Shown here: positions 1 through 10,758 of the stretch, piece by piece
Layout of the letters: each line of letters starts with the position of its first letter
Position numbering within the stretch: the first letter of the stretch is position 1
Assembly (NCBI RefSeq): GCF_019915265.1
Contig: NZ_CP082780.1
Coordinates: 806,001 to 870,000 of the forward strand
Direction: 5' to 3'
Source: Bacillus aquiflavi
GTDB lineage: Bacteria; Bacillota; Bacilli; Bacillales; Cytobacillaceae
Length of the DNA stretch: 64,000 nt
Made by a program: the position numbers and the translations under genes
Notes under the pieces: model-generated
The model's input: the letters and a program-made list of their open reading frames with translations, nothing else
Told to the model about the DNA's origin: nothing
The model's database searches: none

Positions 1-294
1 AAATCTAAAGGCTTTAAAGAAAGAACGGTTGTAATGAAACACGGCTTACGAAACGGATTAATTCCGATTATTACGATTTTCGGATTAATGCTGCCGTCAT
101 TTATCGGTGGAGCGGCGATTACCGAAAAAGTATTTTCATGGCCTGGGATCGGCAGTCTATTTATAGATTCAGCGTTTCAGCGGGACTATCCGGTCATTAT
201 GGCTCTAACAGTTATTACTGGTGCATTAGTCGTAATCGGAAATTTACTAGCGGATATATTATATGCAATTTTTGATCCGCGTATCGAGTATTAA
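1..294 (+). CDS. appB: Oligopeptide ABC transporter permease, AppB-type (3' fragment)
   Basis: This is the C-terminal part of a binding-protein-dependent peptide transporter permease; the gene begins outside the window and is open from base 1. The visible residues include the end of the cytoplasmic EAA loop (RNGLIPI), which contacts the ATPase, then two hydrophobic membrane segments and the typical C-terminus DPRIEY. It lies 12 bases before the partner permease and ends in the same operon. The AppB assignment rests on position: in B. subtilis appB-appC is followed by yjbA and trpS, as here. A DppB or OppB paralogue cannot be excluded from this fragment. Confidence 0.85.
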   Translation, partial: KSKGFKERTVVMKHGLRNGLIPIITIFGLMLPSFIGGAAITEKVFSWPGIGSLFIDSAFQRDYPVIMALTVITGALVVIGNLLADILYAIFDPRIEY

Positions 295-306
295 GGGGGG
301 TTAGCA

Positions 307-1221
307 ATGACACAAACAAATCCAGAAATCACTCAAGAGGATATACAAATTAACCCCAATTTAAAAGAAAAACCAGATACGCTAACAAAAATCTTTTTGC
401 GTAAGTTTTTTAAAAATAAATTAGCTGTCATTGGGGCTTTATTCCTCATTCTTGTTGTATTATCTGCCTTATTAGCTCCTGTTATTGCTCCTTATTCATT
501 CGAAGAGCAAAATTTAGCAGACAAGCTGAAACCGCCAAGTGAGGAATATTTTTTAGGAACTGACCGTTTCGGCCGTGATATTTTAACCCGTCTTCTTTAT
601 GGAGGAAGAATATCACTTTTAGTAGGTTTTGGCTCGGTCATAGGGGCGATCGTTATCGGAATAACGGTGGGCGCATTAGCTGGATATTATGGTGGGATCA
701 TCGATTCAATTTTAATGCGTTTCGTTGATATTATTATTTCAATTCCGAGTATATTCTTATTAATTACGATTGTAACTGTCTTTAAACCGAGTGTTACTAA
801 TTTAATTATTGTGTTTGCTCTTATAAGTTGGACAGGTACTGCAAGGCTTGTCAGGGGAGAATTTTTGTCACTGAGGTCGAGAGAATTTGTGTTAGCATCT
901 AAAACAATTGGTACAAGATCATATAAAATTATCTTTAGTCATATTTTACCGAATGCGCTGGGACCAATTATCGTTTCGGCTACACTTCTTGTCGGTTCAG
1001 TCATTTTATCTGAGGCTGGTTTAAGTTACTTAGGACTAGGTATCCAGCCACCAACTCCAAGCTGGGGGAACATGTTGCAAGATGCACAAAACTATACAGT
1101 CATGTCAACAGCACCGTGGTACCCATTTTTCCCGGGATTGCTTATTTTATTAACAGTTTTATCGTTTAACTTTGTTGGTGATGGATTACGGGATGCATTA
1201 GACCCTAAAGCACTTGATTAA
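307..1221 (+). CDS. appC: Oligopeptide ABC transporter permease AppC
   Basis: This 304-residue inner-membrane permease pairs with the upstream AppB-type protein to form the channel of an oligopeptide importer. The N-terminal 45 residues are cytoplasmic. A first membrane segment follows, then the OppC_N signature ending in [12 protein letters not shown] (around residues 77-88). Five more hydrophobic segments follow, with the EAA loop around residues 195-215 ([20 protein letters not shown]). The length equals the family norm. The start has a strong AGGGGGG ribosome site, and a terminator follows at once, so this is the last gene of the app operon. It resembles oppC at 7423, the second peptide system in this window. 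Confidence 0.9.
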   Translation: MTQTNPEITQEDIQINPNLKEKPDTLTKIFLRKFFKNKLAVIGALFLILVVLSALLAPVIAPYSFEEQNLADKLKPPSEEYFLGTDRFGRDILTRLLYGGRISLLVGFGSVIGAIVIGITVGALAGYYGGIIDSILMRFVDIIISIPSIFLLITIVTVFKPSVTNLIIVFALISWTGTARLVRGEFLSLRSREFVLASKTIGTRSYKIIFSHILPNALGPIIVSATLLVGSVILSEAGLSYLGLGIQPPTPSWGNMLQDAQNYTVMSTAPWYPFFPGLLILLTVLSFNFVGDGLRDALDPKALD

Positions 1222-1227
1222 ATGTGA

Positions 1228-1255
1228 AAAAAGCCAAGTAAATTCTTGGCTTTTT
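1228..1255 (+). terminator. Rho-independent terminator of the app operon
   Basis: A perfect 11-base-pair stem (AAAAAGCCAAG paired with CTTGGCTTTTT) with a 6-base loop starts seven bases after the appC stop codon. The T-tract forms the 3' arm. Confidence 0.85.
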
Positions 1256-1263
1256 GAGTTTGG

Positions 1264-1358
1264 AGATAAATCAAACGCACTTAAACTGTTTGCAACGTTT
1301 GTCAGTCCAAGTGCAACCGCATAAGACGGAAGCGAATAGAAATAGTCATTCATGAATT
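1264..1358 (+). repeat. Interspersed intergenic repeat, copy A
   Basis: This segment between two hairpins carries the words CGTTTGTCAGTC, GACGGAAGCGAATAGAA and TTCATGAA in the same order and spacing as the other repeat copies in this window (near 2.7, 2.8, 28.8, 32.8, 38.3, 51.2 and 61.7 kb). It has no plausible gene. This copy is read on the plus strand. Confidence 0.6.
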
Positions 1359-1378
1359 TGTCTGTCGACAGTCTGAAG

Positions 1379-1407
1379 GCCGAGGAAGGAATCCTTGGCT
1401 TTTTTTG
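1379..1407 (+). terminator. Second hairpin with T-tract downstream of the app operon
   Basis: GCCGAGGA pairs with TCCTTGGC, allowing G-T pairs, followed by a run of T. It closes the repeat-containing interval and could end read-through from appC. Confidence 0.6.
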
Positions 1408-1542
1408 CTTTATTTTTGAAGAAAACAGACATGTTATTGTGAAAGTGCGCATAAAATATGGACAAGGTATCATTCGTTCAACTAACAACTAGTGAAAACA
1501 TTTATCAAAAAATTCATTTTATATATGTTAGGATGAATGGAA

Positions 1543-1746
1543 ATGTTTCGGTTATTTTTTTTCTTAATTGGATATGGATTAGCAGTTATCGGCGGAATTC
1601 ATGTAATTATACATTTAAATTTAATCCCGATAGGATATAGTTTGACTGAATATATATTATTTATTGGATCTCGACCAGAATGTATCGCCTTACCTGTAGG
1701 ATTATTGATCATCTGGGCAAGTATTTTTGTAAATAACAAAAAATAA
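1543..1746 (+). CDS. Small two-span membrane protein of unknown function
   Basis: This predicted 67-residue protein has two hydrophobic stretches, about residues 1-25 (MFRLFFFLIGYG...) and 45-63, separated by a polar loop, with a lysine-rich end. The start at 1543 is preferred to the in-frame ATG at 1537, because the TTAGGATGA ribosome site lies 6-8 bases ahead of 1543 and abuts 1537. It stands alone between the app terminators and yjbA. I recall similar short proteins in Bacillus and Geobacillus but cannot name the family. No functional residue is evident. Confidence 0.6.
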   Translation: MFRLFFFLIGYGLAVIGGIHVIIHLNLIPIGYSLTEYILFIGSRPECIALPVGLLIIWASIFVNNKK

Positions 1747-1843
1747 ATGTATATACTGCCAAATTTGTACTCCTAATGGAATAAATTTGCTTGCAACTGC
1801 CTATACTGTTTGTTAACAGACAGTTGTGAAGTGAGGGGTTGAA

Positions 1844-2599
1844 ATGCTGTACTTACATGACGTATGGGTAAATTGGTTTGAAGGAGAAGAAAATGGCTAT
1901 AACATATGCCACTTTCATGAATGGAGAAAGGATGACGGTGTTGAATTACTAGACCAAGTTCCGTTATTAAAAATTCATTCAAGTTTATTCAATTATATTG
2001 AAAACAACCTTTCCGAACTGCCACAGCAGTTACTAAATGACATTTATAAAAAGGCTTTTTTACGAAAAAACCATGAACGAATTCAGCTAGAGTATTGTGT
2101 TGTTGTGTCGGACGGAGCAGGTATACTGGCAGTCGATACAATCGGGTACAACATCCCGATTCGAAAAAGCAGACTCATTCCAAGACAGGAACAACTTGTA
2201 TATGAAATGTTAGAAAATCAAGAAACCATCGACTACGGCAACAAGTTTAAAAATGAAAAGAAGAGTCATCATATTTTATCGCCTGAACCTGAATTAATGA
2301 ACGGATTAACAAGAAAAGAGCGACAGTTAAAACAATTGCTATTTATGGCATTAGATCAGCTTTATTCATCTAAAAATGTCGCAGAAGTAAGGTACTGGTA
2401 TACAGAATGGTGTCCAGTACGATATGCTGATATTCAACAGTTGTCTTTTGAAGAAGCTTGGGAACAGCTGCTAGCGGAAACAAGAGAGGGTTGGACAAGC
2501 AGGCATATTCATTTTTGTGAAAATATCATTAAAGGACAACCGTTTTTTGAGAAGCTTTGGGAAATTGAAAATGGTTCGAAGGTAAATGAGGGGAGCTGA
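1844..2599 (+). CDS. yjbA: YjbA, UPF0736 family protein
   Basis: This 251-residue soluble protein matches my memory of B. subtilis YjbA along its whole length, from the N-terminus [20 protein letters not shown] through the central segments [10 protein letters not shown] and [17 protein letters not shown] to [11 protein letters not shown] near the end. The family is restricted to Bacillaceae and has no assigned function. There is no signal peptide or membrane segment. It has the conserved place between app and trpS. The start follows GTGAGGGG. A strong hairpin without a T-tract overlaps the stop codon. Confidence 0.92.
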   Translation: MLYLHDVWVNWFEGEENGYNICHFHEWRKDDGVELLDQVPLLKIHSSLFNYIENNLSELPQQLLNDIYKKAFLRKNHERIQLEYCVVVSDGAGILAVDTIGYNIPIRKSRLIPRQEQLVYEMLENQETIDYGNKFKNEKKSHHILSPEPELMNGLTRKERQLKQLLFMALDQLYSSKNVAEVRYWYTEWCPVRYADIQQLSFEEAWEQLLAETREGWTSRHIHFCENIIKGQPFFEKLWEIENGSKVNEGS

Positions 2600-2617
2600 C
2601 ATATTAGTCAGCTCCTC
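2588..2617 (+). terminator. Hairpin at the end of yjbA
   Basis: GAGGGGAGCTGAC pairs with GTCAGCTCCTC around a 6-base loop. The yjbA stop codon lies inside the 5' arm. No T-run follows, so it may stabilise the mRNA end more than terminate transcription. Confidence 0.5.
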
Positions 2618-2656
2618 AGCCTGTTGACAAACGCTCGCAATCATCGTTACTTGCAC

Positions 2657-2737
2657 TTCGTTGTAAGCTCATGAACTCCTGTTCTATTCGCTTCCGCCTC
2701 GTGCTTCGTGCCTTGACTGACAAGCGTTTTCAAATAG
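2657..2737 (-). repeat. Interspersed intergenic repeat, copy B1
   Basis: Read on the minus strand, this carries GTCAGTCAAGGCACGAAGC, then GAGGCGGAAGCGAATAGAAC, then AGTTCATGAGC, the fullest match to the family consensus. A 21-base word at 2657-2677 is present exactly, in the opposite orientation, at 38381-38401 (copy E). Confidence 0.7.
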
Positions 2738-2778
2738 CCTGAGGGTATTTGCTTAGATATTGCTGCGCTCCTTATCCT

Positions 2779-2860
2779 GTTGATAAACAAACTCATGAAC
2801 GACAAGTTTTATCGCTTCTTCTTCGTGCTTGGCATTTAGATTGGCAAGAACAAACGAAGG
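2779..2860 (-). repeat. Interspersed intergenic repeat, copy B2
   Basis: This is a second, more diverged copy about 45 bases after B1 in the same orientation. It shares AACTCATGAACGAC with copy C at 28.7 kb, and the CGTGCTTGG and TTGGCAAG segments align with the rest. The tandem pair fills most of the gap between yjbA and trpS. Confidence 0.55.
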
Positions 2861-2872
2861 TAGGCAAAAACG

Positions 2873-2915
2873 AAAAGGGTTGAGCCCTGCATAAACAGGA
2901 TTCAATCCCTATTTT
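2873..2915 (-). terminator. Terminator of trpS (probably bidirectional)
   Basis: The arms AGGGTTGAGCCCTG and CAGGATTCAATCCCT form a stem with T-runs on both strands: TTTTT after the stem on the plus strand and TTTTTCG on the minus strand. Confidence 0.75.
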
Positions 2916-2937
2916 TGTTAGTCTTATTATATAGTTG

Positions 2938-4195
<1,258 letters not shown>

Positions 4196-4753
4196 TCTTT
4201 CTTTAACGCCATTAGAAAAAGATCATTTAGTTTATAAATAAAATATAATAAAAAACATGTAAAAGCAAGGGTTTTAAAAATCAAATGTTTACATTTGTAA
4301 TAAAAACTAAATAAATGGATTTAATTAAATTAAATTACAATACTAGAAAAACAAAACCTTTTATTTTTAGTAAAAAATTGTTATATTATTATAAGCAGTT
4401 AAACTAAGAAAAAGAATTAAAAGCCCCTTCTAAATAAGTTGTTTTTGTTTATAATTTCAGAAAAATTCTTATAAAAAATATATTTATTTAAATAATAATC
4501 GTGCTTGCAATAAATTTTTAAAATATTTATAATAAGTTTTACAAACGGACTATTAAAATTCTGTCATTATTGTTGTCAAAGTAGCTGTACAATATAAACT
4601 AGTGAATATAAATTTTGACCATACTGAATAAAAATTAAATTTGCTTATTCATTTAAAATTAACTGATTATTTTATACATTTAGTGTGTACAGTTGACTTA
4701 ATTGAATGGACGGATAAGGAACCGTTTGGGAAAAAATTTTGGGGGGTAACAGC
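4196..4753 (+). promoter_or_regulatory. AT-rich intergenic region with the opp promoter; CodY-like box
   Basis: No gene is visible in these roughly 560 bases between the divergent trpS leader and oppA. The segment TAATTTCAGAAAAAT at 4452-4466 matches the CodY consensus (AATTTTCWGAAAATT) at 12 of 15 positions. CodY control of peptide uptake genes is known in Firmicutes, but at this AT content the match is only suggestive. I could not fix a clear sigma-A promoter. Confidence 0.3.
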
Positions 4754-6394
4754 GTGAAAAAGAGGTTTTCTCTCCTTTTTAGTATGTTGCTCGTCTTTAG
4801 CGTGTTCTTAGCTGCTTGCGGCGGAGGAAATGCTGATGGCGATAAGGCAGATAAAAAGGATAAAGCAAAATCAAATGCGGAACAAGAATTAGCAATTAAT
4901 ATTAACACTGAGCCGCCAACATTAAATCCTGGCTTAGCGAAAGATTCTACATCTGGTGCAGTTTTATTGCAAGCTTTTGAAGGTTTAACACGGATTAATA
5001 AAGATGGTAAACCTGAAGAAGCGATGGCAAAAAAAATTGATGTATCAGATGATCAATTAGTTTATACATTTACTTTACGGGACACTAAATGGTCAAATGG
5101 TGATCCTGTTACAGCTCAAGACTTTGAATATGCATGGAAATGGGTGTTAGACCCGAACAATGGTGCAGAATATGCATACCAGCTTTACTATATAAAAGGT
5201 GCTGAAGCTGCTAATCTTAAGGGTGGTTCACTTGATGAAGTAGGGATAAAAGCATTAGATGATAAAACATTAGAAGTTACGTTAGAAAACCCTACTCCTT
5301 TTTTCACAGAGTTAACAGCTTTTTACACTTACTATCCGGTAAATAAAGCAATTGCTGAAAATAATCCAGATTGGCATACAGATGCTGGAGAAAACTTTAC
5401 ATCTAACGGACCTTTCAAATTAGTAGAATGGTCTCATAGTGATAAAGTGATTCTTAAAAAGAATGAAAACTATTGGGATTCAGATAAAGTAAAACATGAA
5501 AAAATTGAAATGTTCATGATTAACGATGCGAACACTGAATTATCAATGTTTGATAATGGTGAATTAGATTGGGCTGGTAAACCAAACGGTCAGCTTCCTA
5601 CAGATGCAATGCAAGCTTTAAAAGATGAAGGGCGTTTAAAAATTGAACCTTTTGCGGGCATTTATTGGTATAAATTTAATACAAAGGTTGAACCTTTAAA
5701 TAACGTTAACATCCGGAAAGCATTAACTTATGCAATTGATCGTAAATCGATAATTAATAACATTACACAAACAGAAGAAATACCAGCAATGGCAATTGTA
5801 CCGCCAACAATGTTCTCTGAAAATGAAAAAGGTTATTTCAAGGATAACGATGTTAAGAAAGCAAAAGAGTATTTACAAAAAGGGTTAGAAGAGCTCGGTC
5901 TTAAAGATGCCTCTGAATTACCGCCAATCTCTTTATCCTATAACACATTAGAATCACATCAAAAAATTGCTCAAGCAATTCAAGATATGTGGAAAACTGA
6001 GTTAGGGATTGAAGTTGTTCTTGACAACCAAGAATGGGCAGTTTACTTAGATAAAATTCAATCTGGTGATTATCAAATTGGTCGCTTAGGCTGGGCAGCT
6101 GATTTTAATGACCCAATTAACTTCCTTGAAATGTTCCGTGACGCAGCAGGCGGAAACAATCAAACTGGTTGGGAAAATGAGGAGTTTAAAAACTTATTAG
6201 ACGAATCAGCGAAAGAAAAAGATCCTAAAAAGCGTGCAGAATTATTGAAAAAAGCCGAAGAAATTATTATTGATGAATTACCTGTAGCACCTATTTACTT
6301 CAATACTACTAGCTGGGTACAAAACGATAGCTTAAAAGGTGTTGTCGTATCTGGTCTTGGAGATGCTCAATTTAAATGGGCATACTTTGAATAA
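4754..6394 (+). CDS. oppA: Oligopeptide-binding lipoprotein OppA
   Basis: This is the extracellular substrate receptor of the Opp importer (SBP_bac_5 family), 546 residues with a GTG start behind GGGGGG. The signal peptide VKKRFSLLFSMLLVFSVF ends in the lipobox LAAC, so the mature protein is anchored through the acylated cysteine at residue 23. The body has the family marks EPPTLNPG, FTLRDTKWSNGDPVTAQDF and YTIDR-like ALTYAIDRKSI. The length matches B. subtilis OppA (545). It opens the oppABCDF operon and is separated from oppB by a strong hairpin, which fits a higher level of the binding protein. The operon normally feeds peptides and signalling peptides to competence and sporulation control. 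Confidence 0.95.
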   Translation: MKKRFSLLFSMLLVFSVFLAACGGGNADGDKADKKDKAKSNAEQELAININTEPPTLNPGLAKDSTSGAVLLQAFEGLTRINKDGKPEEAMAKKIDVSDDQLVYTFTLRDTKWSNGDPVTAQDFEYAWKWVLDPNNGAEYAYQLYYIKGAEAANLKGGSLDEVGIKALDDKTLEVTLENPTPFFTELTAFYTYYPVNKAIAENNPDWHTDAGENFTSNGPFKLVEWSHSDKVILKKNENYWDSDKVKHEKIEMFMINDANTELSMFDNGELDWAGKPNGQLPTDAMQALKDEGRLKIEPFAGIYWYKFNTKVEPLNNVNIRKALTYAIDRKSIINNITQTEEIPAMAIVPPTMFSENEKGYFKDNDVKKAKEYLQKGLEELGLKDASELPPISLSYNTLESHQKIAQAIQDMWKTELGIEVVLDNQEWAVYLDKIQSGDYQIGRLGWAADFNDPINFLEMFRDAAGGNNQTGWENEEFKNLLDESAKEKDPKKRAELLKKAEEIIIDELPVAPIYFNTTSWVQNDSLKGVVVSGLGDAQFKWAYFE

Positions 6395-6407
6395 AGTTAT
6401 TTAGTTT

Positions 6408-6441
6408 GAAGGTATATGGGGTTTTGATTCCATATACCTTC
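6408..6441 (+). terminator. Intra-operon hairpin between oppA and oppB
   Basis: A perfect 12-base-pair stem (GAAGGTATATGG with CCATATACCTTC) has a 10-base loop and the weak tail ATTTCTT. It probably acts as a partial terminator or 3' stabiliser that sets oppA expression above oppBCDF. Confidence 0.7.
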
Positions 6442-6483
6442 ATTTCTTGCTAACACGATTAGCAAATATTGGAGGTGTCATGA

Positions 6484-7419
6484 TTGGCAAGATATATCGG
6501 AAAGCGTTTGCTGTACTTAATTATTTCTTTGTGGCTTATTATAACAGCAACGTTTTTTTTAATGCGTATAGCACCGGGTAATCCGTTTACTTCCGAGAAA
6601 AAACTCCCTCCTGAAATTGAGGCTAATTTAAATGCTCACTATGGACTGGATCAACCTTGGTATATGCAGTATGTTGATTATTTAGTTAGAATAGCAAAAT
6701 GGGATTTCGGCCCGTCTTTTAAATATAAAAGCCAAACTGTTAATGACTTAATTAACGAAGGATTTCCGATTTCTCTTATTTTAGGTGTTGAAGCCATTCT
6801 GTTAGCCGTTTCTTTAGGGATGATCTTAGGAGTCATTGCCGCACTGAAGCATAATAAATGGCAGGATTACTCAGCAATGATTGTAGCTGTAATGGGGATA
6901 TCAGTCCCTTCATTTATAATGGCGACGATATTACAATACTTTTTAGCGATTAAAGCTGGGGTGTTCCCGGTGGCGAGATGGGAGTCATTTGCTCATACAA
7001 TATTACCTGCACTTGCACTTGCATCAACACCGATGGCTTTTATTGCGCGTTTAACCCGCTCTAGTATGCTTGAAGTGTTAAGTAATGATTATATTAAAAC
7101 AGCTAAAGCAAAGGGGCTCAATCAATGGGCTATTACAATTAAACATACAATACGAAACGCACTACTTCCTGTTGTATCTTATTTAGGTCCACTTTCAGCC
7201 GGAGTCATTACAGGAAGCTTTGTAATTGAAAAAATCTTCGGTATCCCTGGATTAGGATCTCATTTCGTATTAAGTATCGGAAATCGTGATTATACCGTCA
7301 TAATGGGAATTCCCTTTTTTTATAGTATTATACTTTTGGTCTCTATTCTCCTTGTCGACATTGCGTACGGATTTATTGATCCACGCATCAAACTGGCAGG
7401 CGGTAAGAAAGGAGAGTAA
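6484..7419 (+). CDS. oppB: Oligopeptide ABC transporter permease OppB
   Basis: This is one of the two channel subunits of the Opp importer: 311 residues with six hydrophobic segments. The N-terminal signature [13 protein letters not shown] is followed by IAPGNPF, and the EAA loop lies near residues 200-225 ([11 protein letters not shown]-like [19 protein letters not shown]). The start is TTG, 8 bases after GGAGG. An ATG at 6480 is in another frame and gives no product. It is followed after three bases by oppC. Confidence 0.93.
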   Translation: MARYIGKRLLYLIISLWLIITATFFLMRIAPGNPFTSEKKLPPEIEANLNAHYGLDQPWYMQYVDYLVRIAKWDFGPSFKYKSQTVNDLINEGFPISLILGVEAILLAVSLGMILGVIAALKHNKWQDYSAMIVAVMGISVPSFIMATILQYFLAIKAGVFPVARWESFAHTILPALALASTPMAFIARLTRSSMLEVLSNDYIKTAKAKGLNQWAITIKHTIRNALLPVVSYLGPLSAGVITGSFVIEKIFGIPGLGSHFVLSIGNRDYTVIMGIPFFYSIILLVSILLVDIAYGFIDPRIKLAGGKKGE

Positions 7420-7422
7420 TAA

Positions 7423-8340
7423 ATGGAACAGTTATCAAAAGAAAAATTTCAGCATGTCGGTCCGAAAACATCGGATGCCGAAATAATTTCAAAGCCTAGT
7501 TTATCTTTTTGGAAAGATGTATCAATTCGATTTCGAAAAAACAAGCTTGCCATGTTAGGACTTGTTTTACTGTTTGCTCTTTTATTTATGGCAATCTTTG
7601 GACCATATATGACGTCTTATGACTATGCGACAAACGATTTAACAAATAAAAATCAGCCTCCTTCGGCAGAACATTGGTTTGGAACGGATGATCTTGGTCG
7701 TGATGTCTTTACTCGTACTTGGGAAGGTGCACGAATTTCTTTGCTTGTCGGTGTTGCTGCTGCCTTAGTAGACCTTTTCATCGGGGTTATTTGGGGAGGA
7801 TTTTCAGGTTATAAAGGCGGTCGGACAGATGATATTATGATGCGAATTGCCGATGTTTTATATGGGGTTCCATATTTATTATTAGTTATTTTATTAATGG
7901 TCGTTTTAGGCCAAAGCGTTGGTACAATGATTTTAGCAATGACAATTACTGGGTGGATTAATATGGCTCGGATTGTAAGAGGACAAGTGTTGTCGCTTAA
8001 GAATCAAGAGTATGTTTTAGCAGCTAAAACATTAGGGGCAGATACTTCTAGAATTATGCGAAAACATCTCATTCCTAATTCGTTAGGGCCTATTCTTGTT
8101 ACCATGACATTAACAATTCCATCCGCCATTTTTACTGAATCCTTTTTAAGTTATTTAGGTCTAGGATTAACCCCTCCTGTAGCAAGTTGGGGAACGATGG
8201 CATCAGAAGGATTGCCGGCATTACGTTATTATCCATGGCGCTTATTTTTCCCAGCTTTATTTATAAGTGTGACGATATTTGCATTTAACGTTGTTGGTGA
8301 TGGATTACGGGATGCACTAGACCCACGATTAAGAAAATAA
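7423..8340 (+). CDS. oppC: Oligopeptide ABC transporter permease OppC
   Basis: This is the second channel subunit, 305 residues. A cytoplasmic N-terminus of about 40 residues precedes the first membrane span, and the OppC_N signature WFGTDDLGRDVFTR lies around residues 83-96. The EAA loop is AAKTLGADTSRIMRKHLIPN and the C-terminus is the family ending [14 protein letters not shown]. It sits tightly between oppB (3-base gap) and oppD (12-base gap) with its own GGAGAG ribosome site, as in a single operon. Confidence 0.93.
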   Translation: MEQLSKEKFQHVGPKTSDAEIISKPSLSFWKDVSIRFRKNKLAMLGLVLLFALLFMAIFGPYMTSYDYATNDLTNKNQPPSAEHWFGTDDLGRDVFTRTWEGARISLLVGVAAALVDLFIGVIWGGFSGYKGGRTDDIMMRIADVLYGVPYLLLVILLMVVLGQSVGTMILAMTITGWINMARIVRGQVLSLKNQEYVLAAKTLGADTSRIMRKHLIPNSLGPILVTMTLTIPSAIFTESFLSYLGLGLTPPVASWGTMASEGLPALRYYPWRLFFPALFISVTIFAFNVVGDGLRDALDPRLRK

Positions 8341-8352
8341 GGGAGTGAGAAA

Positions 8353-9420
8353 ATGGAAAAATTGCTCGAGGTAAAGGATTTAGAAGTCTCATTCCAAACA
8401 TATGGAGGAGAAGTAAAAGCAGTTCGTGGTGTCAGCTTTGATCTTTACAAAGGGGAGACACTTGCGATTGTTGGTGAATCTGGATCGGGTAAAAGTGTGA
8501 CAACACAAACAATTATGAAATTAATTCCTATGCCTCCTGGTAAAATCACAAACGGGCATATATTGTTTAAAGGAGAAGATCTCGTTCCAAAAACGGATAA
8601 ACAAATGGAGAAAATTCGCGGTAAAGAGATTAGTATGATTTTCCAAGATCCAATGACTTCTTTAAACCCGACAATGAAAGTGGGTAAACAAATTATAGAA
8701 GTTTTGGCAAAGCATCAAAATATGCCAAAATCAGATGCAGGAAATCGTGCTATTGAGCTCCTTAAACTCGTGGGAATTCCATTTCCAGAAAAGCGTGTTA
8801 ATCAATATCCGCATGAATTTTCTGGAGGTATGAGACAAAGGGTTATGATTGCAATTGCTTTAGCAGCAAACCCTAAATTATTAATTGCTGATGAACCGAC
8901 GACAGCTTTAGATGTTACGATACAAGCACAAATTTTAGAATTAATGAAAGAACTTCAACAAAAAATGGAAACGTCGATCATTTTCATTACACATGACCTT
9001 GGTGTTGTTGCTAACGTAGCAGATCGTGTAGCGGTAATGTATGCTGGGCAAATCGTCGAGATGGGTACGGTCGATGAAATTTTCTATGATCCGCGTCATC
9101 CATATACTTGGGGGTTGCTCGCTTCAATGCCTAGTCTCGATAATGATGAGAAATCAGAACTTAATGCGATTCCAGGTTCACCTCCTGATTTAACGAATCC
9201 ACCTAAAGGAGATGCTTTTGCAACGAGAAACGAATACGCTTTGGCAATTGATTATGAAGAAGAACCGCCAATGTTTCAAATTTCAAATACTCACTTTGCA
9301 AAAACTTGGCTGCTTCATCCAAATGCACCGAAAATCAAACCGCCTGAATCAGTTAAGAAGCGAATGCGGCAATTATCCAATACTTTTAAAACTCCTTTGT
9401 TAGTAAAGGGGGATCAATGA
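8353..9420 (+). CDS. oppD: Oligopeptide ABC transporter ATPase OppD
   Basis: This is the first nucleotide-binding subunit of Opp, 355 residues. Visible motifs are Walker A GESGSGKS (about residues 40-47), the Q-loop MIFQDPMTSLNP, the ABC signature SGGMRQR, Walker B LLIADEPT and the switch histidine in ITHDLGVV. The C-terminal oligopeptide/dipeptide extension (HPYTWGLLASMP, IPGSPPDL) is present. The cysteine-rich iron-sulphur motif of many DppD/OppD proteins is not seen. The stop codon is one base before the oppF start. Confidence 0.94.
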   Translation: MEKLLEVKDLEVSFQTYGGEVKAVRGVSFDLYKGETLAIVGESGSGKSVTTQTIMKLIPMPPGKITNGHILFKGEDLVPKTDKQMEKIRGKEISMIFQDPMTSLNPTMKVGKQIIEVLAKHQNMPKSDAGNRAIELLKLVGIPFPEKRVNQYPHEFSGGMRQRVMIAIALAANPKLLIADEPTTALDVTIQAQILELMKELQQKMETSIIFITHDLGVVANVADRVAVMYAGQIVEMGTVDEIFYDPRHPYTWGLLASMPSLDNDEKSELNAIPGSPPDLTNPPKGDAFATRNEYALAIDYEEEPPMFQISNTHFAKTWLLHPNAPKIKPPESVKKRMRQLSNTFKTPLLVKGDQ

Positions 9421-9421
9421 A

Positions 9422-10360
9422 GTGGCAGAAAGAGAAAAGTTATTAGAAATAAAAAGCTTAAAACAGCATTTTGATGTTGGCGGAGGAAATGTTGTAAAGG
9501 CTGTAGGCGGCATTTCATTTGACATTTACAAAGGAGAAACTTTAGGTCTTGTCGGTGAATCTGGTTGCGGAAAGTCGACTACAGGAAGAACAATTATTCG
9601 CTTATATGAGGCCACTGCTGGTAAAGTTTTATTTAATGGTGAAAATGTTCACGGAAAAAAATCAAAGAAAGCTTTAAAAAAATTTAATCGCAAAATGCAA
9701 ATGATCTTCCAAGATCCATATGCTTCATTAAACCCAAGAATGACAGTAGCAGACATTATTGCTGAAGGAATTGACATTCATGGTTTAGCTAAGAATAAAA
9801 AAGAACGAATGGAAAGAGTAAATAAGCTTCTTGAAACGGTTGGACTAAATAGAGAGCATGCGAATCGTTATCCTCACGAATTTTCAGGCGGTCAAAGGCA
9901 AAGAATCGGAATTGCACGAGCATTAGCAGTTGAACCGGAATTTATTATTGCTGATGAGCCGATTTCAGCGCTTGATGTTTCTATTCAAGCACAAGTTGTT
10001 AACTTATTAAAAAAGTTACAACGTGAAAAGGGATTGACGTATCTTTTTATTGCTCATGATTTATCCATGGTAAAATATATTAGTGATCGAATAGGGGTCA
10101 TGTATTTTGGTAAGCTTGTTGAGCTTGCACCTAGTGAAAATTTATATAAAAATCCAATTCATCCATATACGCAATCTTTATTATCAGCAATCCCTCTGCC
10201 TGATCCTGAAATAGAACGTACACGGAAAAGAAAAGCTTATGATCCAACTGTCCATAATTACGCAAAAGATGAAAAACTAGAAATGCGCGAAATTTATCCG
10301 GGACATTTCGTTTATTGTTCTGAAAGTGAATATAAGCAATATCAAAAACAATACAGTTAA
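9422..10360 (+). CDS. oppF: Oligopeptide ABC transporter ATPase OppF
   Basis: This is the second nucleotide-binding subunit, 312 residues, partner of OppD. It has Walker A GESGCGKS, the Q-loop [12 protein letters not shown], signature SGGQRQR, Walker [10 protein letters not shown] and the switch region IAHDLSMV, then the family tail [16 protein letters not shown]. The start is GTG, following AAGGGGG upstream in the end of oppD; the one-base gap implies translational coupling. A clear terminator ends the operon. Confidence 0.94.
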   Translation: MAEREKLLEIKSLKQHFDVGGGNVVKAVGGISFDIYKGETLGLVGESGCGKSTTGRTIIRLYEATAGKVLFNGENVHGKKSKKALKKFNRKMQMIFQDPYASLNPRMTVADIIAEGIDIHGLAKNKKERMERVNKLLETVGLNREHANRYPHEFSGGQRQRIGIARALAVEPEFIIADEPISALDVSIQAQVVNLLKKLQREKGLTYLFIAHDLSMVKYISDRIGVMYFGKLVELAPSENLYKNPIHPYTQSLLSAIPLPDPEIERTRKRKAYDPTVHNYAKDEKLEMREIYPGHFVYCSESEYKQYQKQYS

Positions 10361-10366
10361 AATCTG

Positions 10367-10395
10367 CGGGGCTACTTTTAGGATAGCCCCGTTTT
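10367..10395 (+). terminator. Terminator of the oppABCDF operon
   Basis: CGGGGCTA pairs with TAGCCCCG around a 9-base loop and is followed by TTTT, six bases after the oppF stop. Confidence 0.9.
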
Positions 10396-10519
10396 CTATA
10401 CTTTTTCACATTAACGCATTACATGTTTTTATCATACAATAATTTTTATTAAAAATCTATTTAATTTTCACTTTATTTTTAATATTAATTTTTTCAAGTT
10501 GAGTAAATTAAAAAAAGAA

Positions 10520-10552
10520 GCTATCTAAAAAGTTAATGACTTTTTAAATAGC
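10520..10552 (-). terminator. Terminator of the small gene at 10570
   Basis: On the minus strand GCTATTTAAAAAGT pairs with ACTTTTTAGATAGC (one mismatch), followed within three bases by a seven-T run. Confidence 0.85.
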
Positions 10553-10569
10553 CCCTAAATGCGATCAAA

Positions 10570-10758
10570 TTATTTACCTTTTCCACCACCGACACTTTTC
10601 CAATTAGTTTGTATTTTATTTGATTGAACAACAAATTCATTTTTATTTTTTCCGCCAAATAAACCTGTTCCAATTCCATTCGTAATGACACCGACAGTTG
10701 CGGTAATACCAATAACAAGTAAGGCGACGATTGCAACATCCATTATGTATTCACCCAT
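10570..10758 (-). CDS. Small single-span membrane protein of unknown function
   Basis: This predicted 62-residue protein begins MGEYIMDVAIVALLVIG. One hydrophobic segment (about residues 5-30) is followed by a glycine-rich stretch and a basic tail ending SVGGGKGK. The start at 10758 follows GGAGGGGG by six bases; the in-frame ATG at 10773 overlaps that ribosome site and is rejected. A private terminator follows. It occupies the spot where B. subtilis carries yjbB/yjbC, but resembles neither. The family is not recognised. Confidence 0.65.
   Translation of the reverse strand: MGEYIMDVAIVALLVIGITATVGVITNGIGTGLFGGKNKNEFVVQSNKIQTNWKSVGGGKGK

Noticed and set aside
1198-1488. Open frame on the minus strand across the repeat after appC
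   Set aside because: It runs through two terminators and a repeat copy, has no ribosome site and no protein-like composition.
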